Origin: an uncultured Clostridia bacterium
Lineage (GTDB): Bacteria; Bacillota; Clostridia; Christensenellales; Aristaeellaceae
DNA: 12,153 bases
NCBI GenBank assembly: GCA_937874275.1
Contig: CALNAU010000080.1
Location: 1 to 12,153 of the forward strand
Direction of reading: 5' to 3'
The notes under the pieces were generated by a model. That model did no database searches. It had not been told where the DNA came from and saw nothing but the letters and a program-made list of their open reading frames with translations. The translations under genes were made by a program, and so were the position numbers. Shown in pieces: positions 1 to 5,962 of the stretch; position 1 is the first letter of the stretch; each line of letters starts with the position of its first letter.

Positions 1-46
1 CTCGGACCTGCTGCGCATAGCGCCGAGCGCCGCCGCCCAGCCCTGA
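1..46 (+). CDS. Possible C-terminal tail of a gene entering from the left
   Basis: One forward frame is open from the window edge to a TGA at 44-46 and would read ...SDLLRIAPSAAAQP. It is too short to assign a family, and random GC-rich sequence could give the same result. The reverse strand is also open here without a ribosome-binding site. A forward gene would converge on the minus-strand flavoprotein, which suits the hairpin-rich gap between them. This is a weak call resting only on an open frame. Confidence 0.2.
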   Translation, partial: SDLLRIAPSAAAQP

Positions 47-57
47 GGGGTATCATT

Positions 58-97
58 TAAAAAGCGAAAAGAAGCGCCGCCTGATGGGCGGCGCTTC
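58..97 (-). terminator. Intrinsic terminator, minus direction
   Basis: Positions 71-81 pair perfectly with 87-97 (GAAGCGCCGCC against GGCGGCGCTTC) around the loop TGATG, an 11 bp GC-rich stem. Read on the minus strand, the stem is followed at once by CTTTTCGCTTTTT, the usual U-rich tail. It therefore ends transcription coming from the minus-strand flavoprotein gene, although it lies about 250 bp past that gene's stop codon. There is no T-run on the plus side, so it is not a good terminator for a rightward gene. Confidence 0.7.
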
Positions 98-100
98 ATG

Positions 101-129
101 CCGTCAAGAAACCAAAGGTTTCTTGACGG
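101..129. repeat. Perfect 13 bp palindrome with AAA loop
   Basis: Positions 101-113 (CCGTCAAGAAACC) are the exact reverse complement of 117-129 (GGTTTCTTGACGG), with a 3-base AAA spacer. It directly follows the terminator hairpin and has no U-run, so it does not look like a second terminator. It is the first of several adjacent palindromes filling the gap before the flavoprotein gene. Confidence 0.75.
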
Positions 130-142
130 GCAGGAACGGTGG

Positions 143-238
143 GCCATCCGCCTCTCACTTCGTTCCCGGGCGGCGGATGGCAGGGAAGCCCTGGCTTTGC
201 CAGGCCTTCCGCCCCACCGCGCATGTCGCTGGGGCGGA
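143..238. repeat. Three consecutive inverted repeats
   Basis: Three stems lie head to tail. GCCATCCGCC at 143-152 pairs with GGCGGATGGC at 172-181 (10 bp, 19-base loop). Positions 184-195 pair with 199-210 (11 of 12 pairs, one C-C mismatch, TTT loop, core CCTGGC/GCCAGG). TCCGCCCC at 208-215 pairs with GGGGCGGA at 231-238 (8 bp). The second and third share bases 208-210, so they are alternative or touching structures. No coding frame with a ribosome-binding site covers them. Confidence 0.6.
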
Positions 239-243
239 TTTCA

Positions 244-277
244 ATCAGAGGGCTCCGCCCTCCGAACCCTCCCTGAT
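244..277. repeat. Nested inverted repeat around AGGGCTCCGCCCT
   Basis: GAGGGC at 248-253 pairs with GCCCTC at 257-262 over a TCC loop. The outer bases ATCAG at 244-248 can instead pair with CTGAT at 273-277, giving a competing structure. GGGCTCCGCCC-type hairpins are, from general knowledge, a common dispersed intergenic motif in gut Clostridia. Whether this copy is repeated elsewhere in the genome cannot be seen here. Confidence 0.5.
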
Positions 278-294
278 GATACTTCTTTGACAGG

Positions 295-326
295 CTGGGG
301 GGAAAGGCTGTGCCTTTCCCCCTCAG
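295..326. repeat. Strong hairpin just past the flavoprotein stop codon
   Basis: GGGGGAAAGGC at 298-308 pairs perfectly with GCCTTTCCCCC at 312-322 over a 3-base loop, and the flanking CTG/CAG bases may extend the stem imperfectly. On the minus strand it lies about 20-50 bases after the stop codon of the flavoprotein gene. It lacks a U-run, so it is more likely an mRNA 3' stabiliser or part of the palindrome array than a classical terminator. Confidence 0.6.
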
Positions 327-346
327 TTATGCCATCGTAGGCAGGA

Positions 347-2404
347 TTACTGTGCGGTGATGGTTGCGACGGCGTGCTGTGCCGCAGTCCGGCCGAAGAC
401 AACCGCCACCAGGATTGCGGTGCCGCTGCCGAAATAGTGCTGATCAACAATCTGGGCCATGGCGCTTGCACCCGCGGCGTAGAAGCCGGGGATCACGTCG
501 CCAGTGGTGCTGATGACCTGCGCATTCTGGTTGATGCGGGCGCCATTGTAGGTTTCGGCAATGTTCAGGCGCAGCCGCAGGGCATAGTAGTGCGGGCCCT
601 CAAGGGGAATCAGGTACTCAGCCGCCTTGCCAAACTGCTCGTCCACACCCTTGCTGCTGGCCTCATTGTAGGTATCGACGGCGTTGCGCAACTTGGCGGG
701 ATCCATGCCTGCTTTTTCCGCCAGTTCTTCGATGGAATCCGCTGTGAAGGAATACCCGCCTTCATAGCCTGCCTCAATCCCTGCGCTGAACTTTTCAAAG
801 GTGCGGGCATCCACAATCGCGAAGGTTTCGTGGAAACCAAGACCATCCGCAATGGCTGTGCGGTCAAAGGTATAGAGGGATTCGTTGGCGTACCTGTCGC
901 CCTCCGGTGTAACCATCAGGATGTCCGGATTCTGGAAGCCGATGGACCCGGTGGTAACCAAGCTGCCGGGCACGCTGTAGCTCAGGTGATGCAGTCCGTC
1001 GGGACGGATAATCATATCCGCGCCTGCGGCCTTGGCCATGGTAAATCCGCCGCCGACATTCGGGTTTCCGGTAGCATAGCCTATCACATTGGGGTTCAGC
1101 TCTGCCATCAGGTCGGGGTTGGAGGTATATCCGCCGGCCGCCAGGATGGTGGCCTTGGCACGGATGGTGATGGTATCACCCTGTGGGTTGGATGCCTTGG
1201 CGCCGACGACGGCGTCGCCATCCATGATCAACTCCGACGCAGGTGTCTGCATGAGCAACTGAATATTGCTGTTTTCCAGCACGCGATGTTCCAGCGCGGC
1301 GCACATGCCGCCACCCTTGCCCTGCGCATAGTGTCCGCGCGGGACATCACGGGGGGGCAGGAAGTGAATCGCCACGACCTGATCAAAGACAACGCCCTGA
1401 TCCTTCAGCCAGTTGACTGCGTCAGCCGACTCGTAGGCAATCTTTTTGACCATCTCGGGTTCAATGGTTTCACTGGTCTGCACGGAGCGCATATCATTGT
1501 AAAAGCTCTCGAACGTATCCTCAACGCCCAATGCCTTTTGCTCGTCCGTCTCCGCTGCCTGGATAATGCCCTCTGAACGGGCGGCAGTGCCACCCACTAC
1601 GGCGTTTCTTTCCAGCAGGATGACTTTCGCTCCTTGGTTTGCGGCCTCCAACGCGGCGGTCAGGCCGGTGATGCCGGCGCCAATGACCAGCACATCGGTC
1701 TCCAGATCAATCTCCTGGGCAGCAACCGGTTCGACGTCCTTTTTGATCTTCATGCTGTTGACATCGGCGCCTGCCTCGGACAGTGCGTTGGAGATGGCTG
1801 CCACAAACGCAGCTCCGCTCACCGTAGCACCGGATACGCCGTCCATCGCCAAGGACTGGTTCTTCAGGACATACGCTTTGACAATGTCAAAAGCGCCGGA
1901 ACCAATGGTCATCTGCTCTGCCGATTCAAGCACGGCAATATCTGCCACCTGCCCATCCTGAACGGTGACCGAGACTTTGACCATACCGTTATGGCCTTGC
2001 GCGCTGCCTTCATAGGTGCCATCTGCGATAGCTGCGCCTTCCGCCTTGTTAACGAGCGCTTGGTTCATGCTGTTAGAGACGGCGGACAAAAAGGCGTTAG
2101 AGGTCACCGTGGCGCCGGCTACCGAGTCAACCTCGGCCGACTGCGCTTGCAACACAGCTTCCTTCAGCGTCTCCAGCGCGGTGCCGCCGATGGCGGGGGT
2201 TTCCCCATCGCCCACGACTGTCAGCGCCAGGATGCTGTTTTCGTCAAACTCCATGGATACTTTTACATCGCCACCGTAGCCTTGCACAGCGGCTTCATAG
2301 GTGCCGGGCGTATAAAGCGCGGCTGGCTCTGCGATGGCGCCGGTAACGCCAAACAGCATCACCATGGCGACGATGAGTGCGGCCCAACTTCTTTTGTTAA
2401 TCAT
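347..2404 (-). CDS. Exported FMN-binding / FAD-dependent fumarate reductase-like flavoprotein
   Basis: A 685-residue flavoprotein, probably an extracytoplasmic reductase passing electrons from bound FMN to FAD and then to an unsaturated organic substrate. Residues 1-25 form a signal peptide (MINKRSW, hydrophobic core, AIA before E26) with no lipobox cysteine. Two FMN-binding domains follow (about 31-115 and 128-208), each ending in a GAT flavinylation motif (DSVAGAT, T99; DGVSGAT, T194) of the kind ApbE modifies covalently. The FAD domain starts near 235 with VLVIGAGITG and ERNAVVGGTAARSEG, and ends with IPGFYAAGASAMAQ and FGRTAAQHA near the C-terminus. Canonical family members carry HTMGG and a conserved Arg for fumarate; here the equivalents appear to be ETYNG (617-621) and HYFGSG (656-661), so fumarate is unlikely. 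A good ribosome-binding site (AAGGAGG) precedes the ATG. The adjacent divergent LysR gene is its probable regulator. The substrate is unknown; urocanate reductase-like enzymes are relatives. Confidence 0.9.
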   Translation of the reverse strand: MINKRSWAALIVAMVMLFGVTGAIAEPAALYTPGTYEAAVQGYGGDVKVSMEFDENSILALTVVGDGETPAIGGTALETLKEAVLQAQSAEVDSVAGATVTSNAFLSAVSNSMNQALVNKAEGAAIADGTYEGSAQGHNGMVKVSVTVQDGQVADIAVLESAEQMTIGSGAFDIVKAYVLKNQSLAMDGVSGATVSGAAFVAAISNALSEAGADVNSMKIKKDVEPVAAQEIDLETDVLVIGAGITGLTAALEAANQGAKVILLERNAVVGGTAARSEGIIQAAETDEQKALGVEDTFESFYNDMRSVQTSETIEPEMVKKIAYESADAVNWLKDQGVVFDQVVAIHFLPPRDVPRGHYAQGKGGGMCAALEHRVLENSNIQLLMQTPASELIMDGDAVVGAKASNPQGDTITIRAKATILAAGGYTSNPDLMAELNPNVIGYATGNPNVGGGFTMAKAAGADMIIRPDGLHHLSYSVPGSLVTTGSIGFQNPDILMVTPEGDRYANESLYTFDRTAIADGLGFHETFAIVDARTFEKFSAGIEAGYEGGYSFTADSIEELAEKAGMDPAKLRNAVDTYNEASSKGVDEQFGKAAEYLIPLEGPHYYALRLRLNIAETYNGARINQNAQVISTTGDVIPGFYAAGASAMAQIVDQHYFGSGTAILVAVVFGRTAAQHAVATITAQ

Positions 2405-2428
2405 AAAAACCTCCTTGGCTTTTTATTC

Positions 2429-2434
2429 ATTATA
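2429..2434 (-). promoter_or_regulatory. -10 element for the flavoprotein gene
   Basis: On the minus strand, TATAAT lies about 25 bases upstream of the flavoprotein start codon. No good -35 is found at 16-18 bp spacing (17 bp gives ATGCTT). A strong -10 with a poor -35 is typical of an activator-dependent promoter, which fits control by the divergent LysR regulator. The palindrome at 2446-2455 covers the expected -35 area. Confidence 0.5.
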
Positions 2435-2445
2435 TCTGACAATTC

Positions 2446-2495
2446 GCTTGCAAGCATAACAGAAAAATGTTAACCTAATGGCAAGTTATTACTTG
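2446..2495. promoter_or_regulatory. Candidate LysR operator region and regulator promoter
   Basis: The divergent gap holds three dyads: GCTTGCAAGC (2446-2455, a perfect 10 bp palindrome), TAACA-N6-TGTTA (2457-2472) and CAAGT-TATT-ACTTG (2482-2495). LysR proteins bind such interrupted dyads beside their own promoter. A plausible rightward promoter for the regulator is TTGCAA (2448-2453), 17 bp, TAACCT (2471-2476), with an extended TG at 2468-2469. The first palindrome overlaps the -35 positions of both divergent promoters, so one bound dimer could affect both. The dyads are visible; protein binding is inferred. Confidence 0.45.
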
Positions 2496-2510
2496 TTATG
2501 AGGGTTCGCA

Positions 2511-3374
2511 ATGACAGATAAACAAGTTGAAACATACATTGCTGTGGTGGAACATGGCTCGTTTCTGCAAGCGGCAAAAGCTTTATATGTTTCGCCGCAG
2601 GCAGTGGCGCAGCAGGTGACGAGCATTGAAAGGCAGGTAGGCGCACGCCTGCTAACCCGGACAAGGAATGGCGTGAACCCAACGAAGGCGGGGCTATTGC
2701 TTTACAAGGGCTTTCGTCAGTTGCAATCGGATTATGAGAAGCTTCTCAAGCACGTGGCTCAGGAGAATACGCAGGAGCGCAGCATTCGCATCGGCATCTT
2801 CCCGTACTCCAAAATGTTCACGGAGGCTGCCAAAAGCTTTGGCACCATGCATCCTGAGTTTTCTTTACAGTTTATCGCGGTTGATTCCGAGGATTGGATA
2901 GATCACCTTAACAAGGTGAAGGACAAGCAGCTGGATATGATGGAGTTTGCCTCCCGGCAGATTGCCGAGGAGCAGGGGCTGGCGTTTTTACCCATGCTGC
3001 GCAGCCCGTGCGTGGCCTTGGTATCTGCAAATCATCCCTTGGCAGGCAGACAAACCGTTCAGCTCAAGGAGCTTGCGGGCGGGGCGATGGCAGTGCATGC
3101 GGAGAAGTGTGTACAGGGTTTAGCCGATGCCGCTCAGCAGGCTGGTATCAAATTGATTGCTGCGCCCGGTGGCCGACAGGACGCCTATGACATCTGTACA
3201 AAGGGCGGTGCCTTTCTGCTGGCGGATATCTATGTTCCATATTATGAGCCATTGGTGGCGCTGAAAATCGAAGAAGAATTCTGGTGGGTGTTTGGGTGCG
3301 CCTATCGGCAGAATGAGGAACCCCATATCCGCAAGTTTATCCATAGCTTTGCGCAGGCGGTTAACGGCGAATAA
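2511..3374 (+). CDS. LysR-family transcriptional regulator
   Basis: A 287-residue regulator of normal LysR length. Residues 1-60 form the winged helix-turn-helix (VETYIAVVEHGSFLQAAKAL, then SPQAVAQQVTSIERQVGARLL and TRTRNGVNPTKAG). A linker helix (about 62-88) joins it to a periplasmic-binding-protein-like effector domain (about 90-285), which begins with SIRIGIFPYSKMF. The ATG at 2511 follows a GAGGG ribosome-binding site and gives the standard LysR N-terminus. It is transcribed away from the flavoprotein gene with a ~106 bp gap full of dyads, the classical arrangement for a LysR activator and its target. The effector is not evident, but is probably the flavoprotein's substrate or a related molecule. 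It converges on the acetyltransferase remnant; I see no strong terminator in the 54 bp between them. Confidence 0.92.
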   Translation: MTDKQVETYIAVVEHGSFLQAAKALYVSPQAVAQQVTSIERQVGARLLTRTRNGVNPTKAGLLLYKGFRQLQSDYEKLLKHVAQENTQERSIRIGIFPYSKMFTEAAKSFGTMHPEFSLQFIAVDSEDWIDHLNKVKDKQLDMMEFASRQIAEEQGLAFLPMLRSPCVALVSANHPLAGRQTVQLKELAGGAMAVHAEKCVQGLADAAQQAGIKLIAAPGGRQDAYDICTKGGAFLLADIYVPYYEPLVALKIEEEFWWVFGCAYRQNEEPHIRKFIHSFAQAVNGE

Positions 3375-3428
3375 TATTGCACATGGATGAAGGTATGCAT
3401 TGCTTGTTCATTGGATATCCTGGTGACG

Positions 3429-3917
3429 TCAGCCGCGCCGCCACACCATCCGCCGCTCGGTCTTGGGCGTGCCAAGGTTGACTTGCTGCTGCGCCCCGTC
3501 AAAGGCAAAGCCGTACCGCTCATAGAATTGGATGGCCCGCGCGTTGCCGTCCAGCACCCATAGGGCGACAGCTGGGTATTCGCGCAGCCTGTCCATGCAG
3601 GCGTGCATCAGCGCCAGACCGATACCCCGGCCATGGTATTCCTGAAGCACATACAGGGCAAATATTTCCCCACAGGGGCTCAGCTGCTCATCCCGGCACA
3701 CGCCATAGCCGCCAAAGCCCGCGATGCGGCCATCCACCTCGGCCACCAGCGTGTTGTCCGGCCAGCGGCGCGCGATGTCCTCACATTGCGCCAGCGTACG
3801 CCCGCCCAGGTAATCATCGTCCATCAGCCCGGCGTAGGCTTCGCGCCAGCCCTACCAGTGCACATAGGCTTTGCCCGAGATATCAGCGGGCCCCATATCG
3901 CGGATACGCAGCGTCAT
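3429..3917 (-). pseudogene. GNAT N-acetyltransferase interrupted by an in-frame TAG
   Basis: The reading frame starts at ATG 3915-3917 (MTLRIRDMGPADISGKAYVHW), meets TAG at 3852-3854 after 21 codons, and continues in the same frame as GWREAYAGLMDDDYLGG to a TGA at 3429-3431. Without the TAG it would be a normal ~162-residue GNAT protein. The acetyl-CoA loop (YHGRGIGLALM) and the late NARAIQFYERYGF motif are intact. Homologues of this type, from memory, carry Gln or Lys between HW and the Trp, so one C-to-T or A-to-T change explains the stop. TAG is used as an ordinary terminator by msrA and the 5963-6370 gene, arguing against reassignment. The start overlaps the pseudouridine synthase stop by 4 bp (ATGA), so it is the last gene of that operon. 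An internal restart at 3824 (MDDDYLGG) would lose the first beta strand and helix. Recent pseudogene, sequencing error and read-through are all possible. Confidence 0.8.
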
Positions 3918-4801
3918 CTGTGTTCCTCCTTGGATAGCCCGAAGATCGAGTCCGGCTCCGCGGAAAAATGCATCCGCTCCCCGCTCGTGGGATGGGTGAA
4001 CGCTAGCCACCAGGCGTGCAGCATCAGCCGCGGCGCCTTTGGCATGCCGCGCACGCCATACAGCGGGTCGCCCAGCACGGGGTGATGCAAGGCAGCCATG
4101 TGCACGCGGATTTGGTGGGTGCGGCCGGTGACCAGGTGCACATCCAGCAGGGCGCGGTCGGGTCGCTGGTCCAGCACCCGCCATTCGGTCAGCGCGGTTC
4201 GCCCATCCGGGCGCACCGCCATTTTTTTGCGATCCTTCAGACTTCGGCCCAGCGGCAGGTCGATGCTGCCGGTCTCCTCCCGCATCTGCCCGGCCACCAC
4301 AGCCAGGTAGTGCTTGTCCATCTTGCGCTCGGCCAGCTGTCGGCTGAGGGAGGCGTGCGCCGCGTCATTCTTGGCCACCATCAGCAGGCCGCTGGTATCC
4401 TTGTCCAGCCGGTGCACAATGCCCGGGCGGCGCTCGCCCCCGATGCCGGACAGGCTGTCCAGGTGGTACAACAGCGCGTTGACCAGCGTGCCGGTCTGGT
4501 TGCCGGCAGCCGGGTGCACCACCATGCCGCAGGGCTTGATCACCACGGCCAGCGCGTCATCTTCGTATAGGATGCGCAAAGGGATATCCTCCGCCAAATC
4601 GTCGGTTTCCGCCAATTGCGGCACATCAAACACCACAAAATCCCCGATATTCGGCGCAAAGGATGCCTTCGTCACCACTTTGCCGTTTACTTGGACAAGC
4701 CCATCCTGAATCAGCGCGGCCGCGCGGCTGCGGCTCAGGCTGTCGCTGACCAGCAGCTTATCCAGCCGCTGGCCGCCTTGGGTGACATGCAGCTCATTCA
4801 T
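3914..4801 (-). CDS. rluD: RluA/RluD-family 23S rRNA pseudouridine synthase
   Basis: A 295-residue cytoplasmic enzyme that isomerises specific uridines in rRNA to pseudouridine. An S4 RNA-binding domain covers about residues 9-58 (RLDKLLVSDSLSRSRAAALI, VNGKVV). The catalytic domain has the signature HRLDKDTSG at 130-138, with D133 as the expected catalytic aspartate, and the late family motif VTGRTHQIRVHMA. Length and domain order match RluD-type proteins in Bacillota. The exact target uridine cannot be told from sequence alone, so the symbol means family rather than proven specificity. Its start overlaps the lspA stop by 8 bp (ATGAATGA) and its stop overlaps the acetyltransferase start by 4 bp, so it is likely translated by coupling from the lspA promoter. 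An lspA-rlu pair is a common neighbourhood in Bacillota. Confidence 0.93.
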   Translation of the reverse strand: MNELHVTQGGQRLDKLLVSDSLSRSRAAALIQDGLVQVNGKVVTKASFAPNIGDFVVFDVPQLAETDDLAEDIPLRILYEDDALAVVIKPCGMVVHPAAGNQTGTLVNALLYHLDSLSGIGGERRPGIVHRLDKDTSGLLMVAKNDAAHASLSRQLAERKMDKHYLAVVAGQMREETGSIDLPLGRSLKDRKKMAVRPDGRTALTEWRVLDQRPDRALLDVHLVTGRTHQIRVHMAALHHPVLGDPLYGVRGMPKAPRLMLHAWWLAFTHPTSGERMHFSAEPDSIFGLSKEEHR

Positions 4802-5237
4802 GCCGGGCCTCCCGCTCGGTCAGCACACCCACCACGCACAGGATACAGCCGCAGGTCACGGCGATATCCGCCACGTTGAAAATGGCAAAGCGCACAAACA
4901 GCAGCTCAATAAAATCAACCACATACCCCAGCAGCAGGCGGTCCACCAGGTTGCCCAGCGCGCCGCTCGCAATCAGCGCCAGCCCCAGCCCAAACAGGCC
5001 CCGCGGGCGGGCCCGCCAGATATACAGTAATACCAGCAGCGTCAGCACCGCGGTGACCGCGGCCAATGCCCACTGCCCGCCGCCGAACAATCCAAAGGCC
5101 GCCCCGGTGTTGCGCACGCCGGTCAGCTTCAGCACGCCGGGAATCAGCACCCGGTCCGCCTGCCCGAGCCACTGCTTGCTCAGCTGGTCCAGCACCAGCA
5201 CCGTCAGCGCGGTGCGCAGCGTCAATCGATGGTTCAT
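4794..5237 (-). CDS. lspA: Lipoprotein signal peptidase (signal peptidase II)
   Basis: A 147-residue integral membrane aspartyl peptidase that removes signal peptides from prolipoproteins after the cysteine is lipidated. Visible family motifs are LDQLSKQW (16-23), NTGAAFGLF (43-51), ASGALGNLVDR (90-100), VVDFIE (106-111) and FNVADIAV (120-127), carrying the conserved aspartates D99, D108 and D124. Four hydrophobic segments fit the family topology. I chose the ATG at 5235-5237, which follows AGGAGGG at good spacing and gives the normal short LspA N-terminus; the frame is open to 5282 but the promoter -10 lies inside that extension. It is the first gene of the lspA-rluD-acetyltransferase operon. 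At least one other genome locus must encode lipoproteins, since the two exported proteins in this window lack a lipobox. Confidence 0.95.
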   Translation of the reverse strand: MNHRLTLRTALTVLVLDQLSKQWLGQADRVLIPGVLKLTGVRNTGAAFGLFGGGQWALAAVTAVLTLLVLLYIWRARPRGLFGLGLALIASGALGNLVDRLLLGYVVDFIELLFVRFAIFNVADIAVTCGCILCVVGVLTEREARHE

Positions 5238-5253
5238 TCGCCCTCCTGCACGC

Positions 5254-5282
5254 ATTATAGAAAACACAGGCTTGTTGCGCAA
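5254..5282 (-). promoter_or_regulatory. Sigma-A promoter of the lspA operon
   Basis: On the minus strand, TTGCGC (5277-5282), a 17 bp spacer and TATAAT (5254-5259) form a near-consensus promoter. The predicted transcript start is near 5247, only about 10 bases before the lspA ATG, so the Shine-Dalgarno AGGAGGG would sit at the extreme 5' end. The -35 is half of the palindrome TTGCGCAA (5275-5282). Confidence 0.75.
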
Positions 5283-5301
5283 GCCATCTTGCCGCGTGGG
5301 G

Positions 5302-5307
5302 TATAAT
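5302..5307 (+). promoter_or_regulatory. -10 element for msrA
   Basis: TATAAT lies 15-21 bases before the msrA start codons. The -35 positions are poor at 17 bp spacing (GCAAGC, 5279-5284); TTGCGC at 5275-5280 would need a 21 bp spacer. The element is divergent from the lspA promoter about 45 bp away. The implied 5' leader is very short. Confidence 0.5.
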
Positions 5308-5327
5308 GGTGGCAGGGAGGGATGAAC

Positions 5328-5921
5328 ATGAAACGCATTCTGGCAACGCTGATGACCATCCTGGCGCTGTCCGGCGCCCTGCCGTTACTTGCTATCGCAC
5401 AGGAGGAATATACACAGATGAAGACCATCTATTTTGCCGGCGGCTGCTTTTGGGGGCTGGAAAAGCTGATGAGCCTGGTGCCCGGCGTGCAGGACGCGCA
5501 AAGCGGCTATGCCAACGGCCACAAGGACAACCCCACCTACGAGGAAGTGTGCCGCGGCGACACCGGCCACCGGGAGGCGGTGCGCGTCACCTTTGACCCC
5601 GCCGTCATCGGGCTTAACGACCTCACGCGCCTGTTCTACAGCGTGATAGACCCCACCGTGCGCGACCGCCAGGCCCACGACATCGGCAGCCAGTATCAGA
5701 CGGGCATCTACTGGGCGAATGAATCGGACAGTGAAACCGTGCTGGCCTATGCCGAGCATGAGCGGGGCAAGCACAGCGCCTTCCATGTGGAGTTGGGGCC
5801 CCTCACGGCCTTCTGGCCAGCGGAGGACTATCATCAGGATTACTTGGATAAGAACCCGATGGGTTACTGCCACATTGGTCTGGATGCCTTTGACCGGGCG
5901 CGGGCGCTGACACGCGAATAG
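5328..5921 (+). CDS. msrA: Peptide methionine sulfoxide reductase A with N-terminal signal-like extension
   Basis: Reduces methionine-S-sulfoxide in proteins. The long form is 197 residues. Residues 1-24 look like a signal peptide or anchor (MKRILATLMT, hydrophobic run, AIA before Q25), then the MsrA domain begins at M31 (MKTIYFAGGCFWGLE) with catalytic C40 in GGCFWG. Further family motifs are GYANGHKDNPTYEEVCRGDTGH, YSVIDPTVRDRQAHDIGSQYQTGIYW and YHQDYLDKNPMGYCHI; the Cys of GYCHI is the expected resolving cysteine. There is no fused MsrB domain. ATG 5328 is preferred over ATG 5322 because GGGAGG (5315-5320) is then correctly spaced. A second ATG at 5418 (M31) has a textbook AGGAGG (5401-5406) and would give a 167-residue cytosolic enzyme of normal length. 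The gene ends with TAG. It is divergent from lspA and followed by a GNAT gene on the same strand after 41 bp. Confidence 0.93.
   Translation: MKRILATLMTILALSGALPLLAIAQEEYTQMKTIYFAGGCFWGLEKLMSLVPGVQDAQSGYANGHKDNPTYEEVCRGDTGHREAVRVTFDPAVIGLNDLTRLFYSVIDPTVRDRQAHDIGSQYQTGIYWANESDSETVLAYAEHERGKHSAFHVELGPLTAFWPAEDYHQDYLDKNPMGYCHIGLDAFDRARALTRE
5401..5420 (+). promoter_or_regulatory. Internal ribosome-binding site and alternative msrA start
   Basis: AGGAGGAA at 5401-5408 lies inside the msrA frame, 11 bases before the in-frame ATG at 5418-5420. This start would remove the whole hydrophobic N-terminus and leave a complete MsrA domain. As a start signal it is better than the upstream one, whose Shine-Dalgarno would sit at the very 5' end of a short leader. 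Dual initiation is inferred, not shown. Confidence 0.55.
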
Positions 5922-5962
5922 GGCAGCGGTTGTCCAATATCAGAAGAGGGAAGTAGTGGGCT

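Noticed and set aside
71..326. CRISPR array or integron attC cluster
   Set aside because: The palindromes differ from one another in sequence and length, with no constant repeat, no spacer periodicity and no cas or integrase gene nearby.
374..1576. A 400-codon open frame on the plus strand
   Set aside because: It is antisense to the well-supported flavoprotein, has no ribosome-binding site or family motif, and is expected from GC-rich codon use on the other strand.
3375..3428. Terminator between the LysR gene and the acetyltransferase remnant
   Set aside because: Only short, weak pairings are present and there is no T-run after a stable stem.
3852..3854. TAG reassigned to an amino acid (alternative code, pyrrolysine)
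   Set aside because: msrA and the 5963-6370 acetyltransferase both end with TAG at their natural C-termini, and no supporting tRNA or enzyme is in the window.
5238..5282. Longer N-terminus for LspA from an upstream start
   Set aside because: The extension contains the -10 element, and the ATG at 5237 has AGGAGGG just upstream.
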